Shown here in pieces: positions 1-5,249 of a stretch of DNA of 8,646 nt. Position 1 is the stretch's first letter, and every line of letters starts with the position of its first letter. The translations under genes and the position numbers were made by a program. Below the pieces are notes generated by a model. That model worked only from the letters and a program-made list of their open reading frames with translations. It searched no databases and was not told the DNA's origin. This stretch comes from Thermoanaerobaculia bacterium (GTDB taxonomy: Bacteria > Acidobacteriota > Thermoanaerobaculia > UBA5066), in NCBI GenBank assembly GCA_017999215.1, contig JAGOBQ010000148.1, positions 1-8,646 on the forward strand. Direction: 5' to 3'.

Positions 1-1589
1 CCTTCGCGCGCCTCCTTGCGCACGAAGGAGTCGAGGTCGTCGCCCACGAGTCGAAGCGCCTCCATCTCGCCGCGGCGGCACTCTGCCTCCCCGCGCCGCG
101 CCGCGTCTTCGACGCGATGCTCGCGGCGTACGTCGACTCTCCGGGCCTCCACGCCCACGACCTGTCGGGCGACGCGAGGGCCCTCCTCGGGCGCGACCCG
201 TCCGTGGTCCCGTCGCCGAAGGACGTCGCCGGGAGCGACGCCTTCGAGACGGCGGCCGAGCTCGCGACCGAAGCGGGGCGCGCCTACCTCGGCCCGCGCG
301 CCCGCCTTCCGATCGAGCTCCGCGTCGTCCTCCTCGCGCGCCTGACGGCACGTCCCGCCTCGCTCCGCGTCTACGAGGAGCTCGAGCTCCCGCTCGTGCC
401 GGTCCTTTCGCGGATGGAGCTCGCGGGAATCCTCGTCGACCCGGCGGCCCTCTCCGTCCTCTCCGTCGACCTCGGCGCCCGACTCGCGGCGCTCGAGGCG
501 GAGATCCACGCGGCCGCGGGGGAGCCGTTCAACGTCGGCTCCCCGCTGCAGCTCGGCCGGATCCTCTTCGAGAAGCTCGGCTACCCGGCCCTGAAGAAGA
601 CGGCCAAGACGAAGAGCTACGCGACCGGCTCCGAGATCCTCGAGGAGCTCACGGTGCGCGGCTTCGGGCCGCTTCCGGGACTCGTCCTGGAGTGGCGCGA
701 GCTCTCGAAGCTGAAGGGGACCTACGTCGACGCGCTGCCGAAGCACGTCGCGAAGGACGGGCGGATCCACACCCGCTTCGACCAGGCGGTCGCGGCGACG
801 GGGCGCCTCTCCTCGAACGACCCGAACCTCCAGAACATCCCGGTGCGGACCGAGGCGGGGCGCGCGATCCGGAAGGCCTTCGTCGCGCCGAAGGGGCGCC
901 TCCTCGTCTCGGCCGACTACTCGCAGGTCGAGCTCCGCCTCCTCGCCCACCTCTCGGGCGACGAGGCGCTCATCGAGACGTTCCGGCGCGGGGACGACAT
1001 CCACCGCGCCACCGCCGCGAGGATCTTCGGCATCCACCCCGACCTCGTCTCGCCCGACCAGCGGCGCGGGGCGAAGACGATCAACTTCGGCATCCTCTAC
1101 GGCATGGGCCCGTTCGCCCTCGCCGGCCAGCTCGGCGTGACGCAGGGAGAGGCGAAGGCGTTCATCGCCGCCTACTTCCAGCAGTTCCCCTCGATCCGCG
1201 CCTGCCTCGACCGGATCCTCGCGCGGGCTCGCGAGACGGGGGCGACGGAGACGATCTTCGGGCGGCTCCGGCCGATCCCCGGGATCGCCGACCGGAACCA
1301 CGCCGTCCGCGCGAACGCGGAGCGGATGGCGATGAACGCGCCGTTCCAGGGCTCGGCGGCCGACCTGATCAAGAAGGCGATGGTGGACCTCGACGCGCGC
1401 CTCGCGGCGGAGCTCCCGTCGGCGAGGATGCTCCTGCAGGTCCACGACGAGCTCGTCCTCGAGTGCGACGAGGGGGACGCCGCGCGCGCCGCCGACCTCG
1501 CGAGGGAGACGATGGAAGGGGCCGCATCGCTCGCCGTCCCGCTGACGGTGGAGACCGCTCGAGGCGCCGACTGGGCGGCCGCGAAGTAG
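1..1589 (+). CDS. polA: DNA polymerase I, 3' part (5' end outside window)
   Basis: Template-directed DNA synthesis for repair and Okazaki-fragment processing. The frame is open from base 3 and gives about 528 residues to a TAG stop; the 5'-nuclease domain and the start lie upstream. Recognisable in order are the end of the 3'-5' exonuclease domain (FDAMLAAY, about 108-131), the linker PLVPVLSRME, the thumb, TGRLSSNDPNLQNIPVR, palm motif A DYSQVELR (915-938), the O-helix motif B RRGAKTINFGILYG (1062-1103) and motif C VHDE (1440-1451). The catalytic Asp of motifs A and C and the Arg, Lys, Phe and Tyr of the O helix are all present, so polymerase activity is expected. The exonuclease remnant looks inactive: no Asp occurs between base 3 and FDAML, where family motif II should lie, and no Tyr-x3-Asp motif III precedes the linker. 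This resembles Taq-type PolA. The identification is secure; loss of proofreading is inferred from a by-eye alignment. Confidence 0.97.
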   Translation, partial: FARLLAHEGVEVVAHESKRLHLAAAALCLPAPRRVFDAMLAAYVDSPGLHAHDLSGDARALLGRDPSVVPSPKDVAGSDAFETAAELATEAGRAYLGPRARLPIELRVVLLARLTARPASLRVYEELELPLVPVLSRMELAGILVDPAALSVLSVDLGARLAALEAEIHAAAGEPFNVGSPLQLGRILFEKLGYPALKKTAKTKSYATGSEILEELTVRGFGPLPGLVLEWRELSKLKGTYVDALPKHVAKDGRIHTRFDQAVAATGRLSSNDPNLQNIPVRTEAGRAIRKAFVAPKGRLLVSADYSQVELRLLAHLSGDEALIETFRRGDDIHRATAARIFGIHPDLVSPDQRRGAKTINFGILYGMGPFALAGQLGVTQGEAKAFIAAYFQQFPSIRACLDRILARARETGATETIFGRLRPIPGIADRNHAVRANAERMAMNAPFQGSAADLIKKAMVDLDARLAAELPSARMLLQVHDELVLECDEGDAARAADLARETMEGAASLAVPLTVETARGADWAAAK

Positions 1590-1599
1590 CGGGCGCTAC
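1586..1599 (+). other. Small inverted repeat over the polA stop codon
   Basis: GTAGC and GCTAC flank a four-base GGGC spacer, giving a five-base-pair hairpin that contains the polA TAG stop (1587-1589). No T-run follows, so it is not a convincing intrinsic terminator. Its right arm shares bases with the TACAAT box at 1597-1602. It may be a coincidence of sequence. Confidence 0.3.
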
Positions 1600-1602
1600 A
1601 AT
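1597..1602 (+). promoter_or_regulatory. Candidate -10 box (TACAAT) for leaderless transcription
   Basis: TACAAT matches the bacterial sigma-70 -10 consensus TATAAT at five of six positions and stands out in a strongly GC-rich background. Seven bases separate it from the ATG at 1610, so a normal start point would fall on or next to the first base of that codon. That is the geometry of leaderless promoters. No TTGACA-like -35 element is visible at the usual spacing (about 1574-1579 reads GGCGGC), and no clear Shine-Dalgarno sequence lies before the ATG. It is the only obvious promoter candidate for the whole downstream gene set. Confidence 0.4.
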
Positions 1603-1609
1603 CCGAAAG

Positions 1610-2500
1610 ATGGCCTTCGTCGGCCGCCGGATGCTCCGGCCGTTCCTTTCCTGTCTCCCGGCCCTTCTCCTCGCGCCGGTCCTTTCCGCGCAGGCGCCGC
1701 TCGAGACGATCCCCGACCCGGCGCGCCTCCCGGCCGCCGAGGTGCCGTTCGTCAACCCGCTCTGGCAGCCCCTCGACGCCCCGGCCGCGCCGAAGGGGCC
1801 GCCGCCGCGGCTCCGGGACCTGGAGACGACCGGACCCCTCGTCGTCGGCGTGAAGCTCGACGCGTCGGGGAGCGTTTCCGAGGCGGTCGTCCCCGAGCCC
1901 CCGCTTCGCGCGCTCGCCGCCGCCGTGAAGGCCCAGGCGCCGCGCTGGACTTTCCAGCCGGCGACGAAGGACGGCGTGGCCGTCCGCTGCTGGGGGACCT
2001 ACGGCGTCGACGTCGAGGTGGAGCTCGAGGACGCGACCTGGCACGCGTTCGCGCTCGTTCCGGTCGGGAAGGACGACCCGCTCCCGGAGCTCTCGAAGGA
2101 GCTCCCGGGCGAGACGTGGCTGGCCCGCTACCCGGCCGCGGTCGGGCCCCCCGAGCCGGGGGTCTTCTCGGTCGAGGAGGTCGACTTCCTCCCGATGCCG
2201 GTCAAGGTCCCGCTCAAGCTCGAGGGGGCGCGGCTGAAGTCGCGCCTCGTCGCGCTCGTCGAGGTCTCGGGGCTCGGGTCCGTCAAGCGCGTCGTCCCGG
2301 TCGGGACGTACGAGCCGATGATCCTCCGCTGGGTCCGCGAGAGCGCGAAGGAGTGGACGCTGACGGCCGCGCGGAAGGGGAGCTCCCCGGTCTCCTCCTG
2401 GCTCGCGCTCGACACGACGATCGAGTACTCGCTCGGCTCCGTGAAGGAGCGGGGGAAGCGCTCGATCAAGAAGAACGTCCGCGGCGAGCCGGCGCCGTGA
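1610..2500 (+). CDS. Secreted protein with two TonB-C-like modules, function unknown
   Basis: A 296-residue protein. The N-terminus has basic residues (RRMLR) followed by a hydrophobic stretch ending near LSAQA (about residue 27-29), which reads as a Sec signal peptide, so the product is probably periplasmic or envelope-bound. Two segments, about residues 74-140 and 210-275, share a TonB C-terminal-like pattern: a hydrophobic strand, a Gly-Ser-Val turn, a helix with Trp, then a Pro- or Lys-containing turn and a final strand (for example VVGVKLDASGSVSEAVV and WTFQPATKDGVAV). There is no N-terminal membrane anchor plus proline-rich spacer of classic TonB, so it is unlikely to be an energy transducer itself. 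ATG 1610 is chosen as the first start after polA; ATG 1631 (residue 8) is an alternative that would keep most of the signal peptide. The stop overlaps the next gene's GTG by GTGA, suggesting co-translation. The domain call is from pattern only and the role is not known. Confidence 0.8.
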   Translation: MAFVGRRMLRPFLSCLPALLLAPVLSAQAPLETIPDPARLPAAEVPFVNPLWQPLDAPAAPKGPPPRLRDLETTGPLVVGVKLDASGSVSEAVVPEPPLRALAAAVKAQAPRWTFQPATKDGVAVRCWGTYGVDVEVELEDATWHAFALVPVGKDDPLPELSKELPGETWLARYPAAVGPPEPGVFSVEEVDFLPMPVKVPLKLEGARLKSRLVALVEVSGLGSVKRVVPVGTYEPMILRWVRESAKEWTLTAARKGSSPVSSWLALDTTIEYSLGSVKERGKRSIKKNVRGEPAP

Positions 2501-3198
2501 GGCTGACGACCGCGGACGCCGCCGACCTCCTCGACGTCGACGAGTCGACGATCTACCGCTGGATCGAGGAGCGGGACCTCCCCGCGGAGCGGATCGCGGA
2601 GCGGACGCTCCTGAACCGCGCGGCCCTCCTCGAGTGGGCGACGGAGCACCGCGTCGCCGTCTCGCCCCGGGTCTTCCTCCCCGCCGAGGCGGGGGGCGAG
2701 CGGCTCCCCTCCTTCGCGGCGGCGCTCGCGGCGGGGGGCGTCCACCACGCCCTCCCCGGGTCGACGCGGGAGGAGGTCCTCCGCGAGGCCGTCTCGCGGC
2801 TCCCGCTCCCCGAAGGGATCGGGGCGGACGAGCTCCTCGCGTTCCTCCTCGCGCGCGAGACGGCCGGCTCCTCCGCGATCGGCGACGGCATCGCGATCCC
2901 GCACGTGAGGGCCCCGATCGTCCTCGAGGTCGACGAGGCGCTCGTCAGCCTCTCTTTCCTGGCCGAGCCGGTCGACTTCGGCGCGTCGGACGGGAAGGGC
3001 GTGACCGTCCTCGTCACCATGGTGACGCCAACCGTACACGGGCACCTCCACCTCCTCGCTGCCCTCTCCTGCCTCCTCCGCGACGAGGCGTTCCGCGCCG
3101 CGGTGAAGGCCGCCGCGCCGGCCGCCGAGCTCCTCGCGCTCGCCCGGGAGATCGAGGCGCGCGGCGGGGGTCGGCGGCCGGGGAGCGGAGCGGCCTGA
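2497..3198 (+). CDS. Helix-turn-helix / PTS EIIA (fructose/Ntr-type) fusion protein
   Basis: A 233-residue soluble protein. Residues 1 to about 55 (LTTADAADLLDVDESTIYRW onward) match the excisionase/MerR-like helix-turn-helix pattern, ending in the typical ALLEWATEH. Residues from about 70 to 222 match the PTS EIIA type 2 fold: STREEVLREAV, LLARETAGSSAIGDGIAIPH with the phosphorylatable-type His at residue 136, PVDFGASDGKGVTVLVTMV, and a His-rich HGHLHLL segment (His181, 183, 185) where the family keeps a second conserved His. EIIA domains accept phosphate from HPr-type carriers; no EIIB, EIIC, HPr or EI gene is nearby, so a regulatory rather than sugar-transport role is inferred. The start is GTG at 2497, overlapping the preceding TGA; any start further upstream would run through that gene. 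The stop overlaps the ATG of the first HyfB-like gene (TGATG), so the protein is probably made together with the membrane complex. DNA binding and phosphorylation are untested. Confidence 0.88.
   Translation: MRLTTADAADLLDVDESTIYRWIEERDLPAERIAERTLLNRAALLEWATEHRVAVSPRVFLPAEAGGERLPSFAAALAAGGVHHALPGSTREEVLREAVSRLPLPEGIGADELLAFLLARETAGSSAIGDGIAIPHVRAPIVLEVDEALVSLSFLAEPVDFGASDGKGVTVLVTMVTPTVHGHLHLLAALSCLLRDEAFRAAVKAAAPAAELLALAREIEARGGGRRPGSGAA
3012..3027. repeat. 16-bp perfect palindrome inside the EIIA gene
   Basis: CGTCACCATGGTGACG reads identically on both strands. It lies within the coding sequence for VTMVTP of the EIIA domain, shortly before codons ending in A (CCA, GTA) that are rare in this window. 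It could be a protein-binding site or a chance product of the VTMVT codons. Nothing else supports an operator here. Confidence 0.35.
3187..3190 (+). promoter_or_regulatory. Ribosome binding site for the first HyfB-like gene
   Basis: GGAG ends seven bases before the ATG at 3198 and lies inside the last codons of the EIIA gene. It supports ATG 3198 as the true start and the TGATG stop/start overlap. Confidence 0.6.
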
Positions 3199-5249
3199 TG
3201 GAGGGGGCGAGTCCCGAAGCCGCGCTGCTCCTCGGCGCGATCGCCCTCGTCGCGCTGAGCGGGCTCCCCGGGCTCCTCGCCCGGAAGGGAGGGTCGGGGG
3301 GCGAGCGGCTCTCCGCGCTCCTCGTCGGCGCGGGGGCGCTCCTCGGCCTCGCGGCCTCGGCGCGCATCCTCTTCCTCGGCGGCGGTTTCCGCGTCGAGCT
3401 CCCGAGCCCGCTCCCGGGCGGGCCGCTCCTCCTCGCGGCCGACGCCCTCTCGGCCCTCTTCCTCGTCCCGGTCTTTCTCGTCCCGGCGCTCGGGGCGGTC
3501 TACGGCCTCGACTACTGGCCCGAGGCCGAGCACCGGCGCGACGCCCGCAAGCTCCGCCTCTTCTACGGCCTCCTCGCCGCGTCGATGGCGGTCGTCCTCC
3601 TCGCGCGGAGCGGCGTCCTCTTCCTCGTCGCCTGGGAGGTGATGGCGCTCGCCGCGTTCTTCGCCGCGACGACCGAGGACCGGCAGCCGGAGGTGCGGGA
3701 GGCGGGGTGGATCTACCTCGTCGCGACGCACGCCGGCACGCTCGGCCTCTTCGGCATGACGGCCCTCCTCGCCCGGACGACGGGCGGCTTCGCCTGGGAG
3801 GCGCCGGAGGGCGGCCTCGCCGTGACCGCCTCCTCGAGCGTCGTCTTCCTCCTCGCCGTCGTCGGCTTCGGCGGGAAGGCGGGCCTCTTCCCGTTCCACT
3901 TCTGGCTCCCGGGCGCGCACGGCGGCGCGCCGAGCCACGTCTCGGCCGTGATGTCGGGCGTGATGCTGAAGGTGGGACTCTACGGCCTCCTTCGCGTCGT
4001 CTCGCTGTATGGCGCCCCTCCCGCCTGGTGGGGCGGCCTCCTCCTCCTTCTCGGCGCCTCCTCGGCGCTCCTCGGCGCCGCGCTCGCCGCCGGCCAGGGA
4101 GACGTGAAGCGGCTCCTCGCCTACTCCTCCGTCGAGAACGTCGGCATCGTCACGACGGGGATCGGCCTCGCCCTCCTCGGCCGCTCGGCGGGCCGGCCGG
4201 AGTGGGTCGCGCTCGGCCTCGGCGGCGCGCTCCTCCACGTCCTCTACCACTCCCTCTTCAAGCCGCTCCTCTTCCTCGGCGCGGGGGCGGTGATCCACGG
4301 GGCGGGGACGCGCGAGATGGACCGGCTCGGAGGGCTCCTCCGGAGGATGCCGCGGACCGGCGCCGCGTTCGCCGTCGGCTGCGCGGCGGCGCTCGCCTTC
4401 CCGCCGCTCGCCGGCTTCTTCTCGGAGCTCGTCGTCTACGTCGGCCTCTTCCGCGCGTTCGCGGGGCCCGACTCCTCGCTCCTCGCCGCGTTCGCGGCGC
4501 CCGCGCTCGCGGTCGCGGGGGCCGTCGCGCTCGGGGCGTTCACGAAGCTCTTCGGCGTCGTCTTCCTCGGGAGCCCCCGCTCGGACGCGGCCGCGCACGC
4601 GCACGAGGCCGGACCGGCGATGCGCGGGCCGATCCTCGTCCTCGCCTCCCTCGTCGCCGTCGCCGGCCTCCTCTCGCCGTTCCTCGCCCCTGGCATCGAC
4701 GCGGCCATCCGGGCCTGGGTCGCGCCGGCCGTTCCGCCCGGCTCCGTCGAGGCGCTCGCCCACCCGGTGCCGCCGCTCGCCTCGGTCGTCCCGTTCGGGA
4801 CCGCCGCGGCGTGGGGCGCGGCGTTCCTCGTCCTCGCCGGCCTCGTCGCGGGCCTCCTCGCGCTCCGGTCCCGCCGGGCTTCCCTCGTGCGCGGGGCGAC
4901 CTGGGACTGCGGCTACGCCCGGCCGACGGCCCGCATGCAGTACACGGGGAGCTCCTTCGGCGACTGGATCTCCGGCCGCCTCACCCCGCGCGCGGCGGCC
5001 AACCCGCTCGAGGTGCGCCTCCCCGAGGGGAGCTTCCCGAGAGGGGCCGCCGTCTCCGCGCCCCTCCCCGCGCGCGACCCGCTCCTCCTCCGGCTCCTCG
5101 AGCCGTTCGCGGCGCGCTGGGCGCGCCGCTTCCACGACCTCCACGCCCTGCAGGAAGGGCGCCTGACGATCTACCTCGTCTACGTCCTCGGCACGCTCGT
5201 CGCGCTCCTCGCGTGGAGCGCGCTCCGCGGGTGGATCCCGCCCCGGTGA
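3198..5249 (+). CDS. hyfB: Hydrogenase-4 subunit B-like, antiporter-type membrane subunit (copy 1)
   Basis: A 683-residue integral membrane protein of the NuoL/M/N-MrpA/D family, thought to move protons (or sodium) when the attached redox module turns over. Charged residues of the antiporter fold are in place: Glu147 in WEVMAL, Lys227 in GFGGKAG, Lys258 in VMLKVG, Lys355 in HSLFKPLLFLGAG and Glu410 in FFSELVVY, plus the family segment DVKRLLAYSSVENVGI. The C-terminal extension carries WDCGYARPTARMQYT (about residues 569-583), a mark of the HyfB/HycC branch rather than of NuoL, NuoM or NuoN, and ends in a last hydrophobic helix. Length is close to E. coli HyfB (about 670). ATG 3198 overlaps the EIIA stop and has a GGAG seven bases upstream. 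It is followed by a similar gene, apparently a tandem duplicate. The family is certain; whether the parent complex is a true hydrogenase cannot be decided here. Confidence 0.93.
   Translation: MEGASPEAALLLGAIALVALSGLPGLLARKGGSGGERLSALLVGAGALLGLAASARILFLGGGFRVELPSPLPGGPLLLAADALSALFLVPVFLVPALGAVYGLDYWPEAEHRRDARKLRLFYGLLAASMAVVLLARSGVLFLVAWEVMALAAFFAATTEDRQPEVREAGWIYLVATHAGTLGLFGMTALLARTTGGFAWEAPEGGLAVTASSSVVFLLAVVGFGGKAGLFPFHFWLPGAHGGAPSHVSAVMSGVMLKVGLYGLLRVVSLYGAPPAWWGGLLLLLGASSALLGAALAAGQGDVKRLLAYSSVENVGIVTTGIGLALLGRSAGRPEWVALGLGGALLHVLYHSLFKPLLFLGAGAVIHGAGTREMDRLGGLLRRMPRTGAAFAVGCAAALAFPPLAGFFSELVVYVGLFRAFAGPDSSLLAAFAAPALAVAGAVALGAFTKLFGVVFLGSPRSDAAAHAHEAGPAMRGPILVLASLVAVAGLLSPFLAPGIDAAIRAWVAPAVPPGSVEALAHPVPPLASVVPFGTAAAWGAAFLVLAGLVAGLLALRSRRASLVRGATWDCGYARPTARMQYTGSSFGDWISGRLTPRAAANPLEVRLPEGSFPRGAAVSAPLPARDPLLLRLLEPFAARWARRFHDLHALQEGRLTIYLVYVLGTLVALLAWSALRGWIPPR
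4253..4285 (+). repeat. 33-bp direct repeat, copy in HyfB-like gene 1
   Basis: These 33 bases are identical to 6283-6315 in the second HyfB-like gene. They encode LFKPLLFLGAG in both, in the same codon phase, around the conserved Lys355/Lys349. The identity comes from the shared origin of the two genes, protein conservation and strong codon bias, possibly helped by gene conversion. Confidence 0.6.

Noticed and set aside
1586..1599. Intrinsic terminator after polA
   Set aside because: The stem is only five base pairs and there is no T-run after it.
692..1609. Upstream extension of the TonB-C-like gene into polA
   Set aside because: The extra sequence is a low-complexity Arg/Gly/Pro shadow of polA; the signal peptide places the start at 1610 or 1631.
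2497..3198. Sugar-specific PTS transporter component
   Set aside because: No EIIB or EIIC domain or gene is present, and the EIIA is fused to an HTH, so a transport role is not supported.
3707..5245. Upstream extension of the second HyfB-like frame back to 3707
   Set aside because: The extension lies over the first HyfB-like gene in another frame and is Arg/Pro-rich. The recognisable membrane protein begins at GTG 5246.
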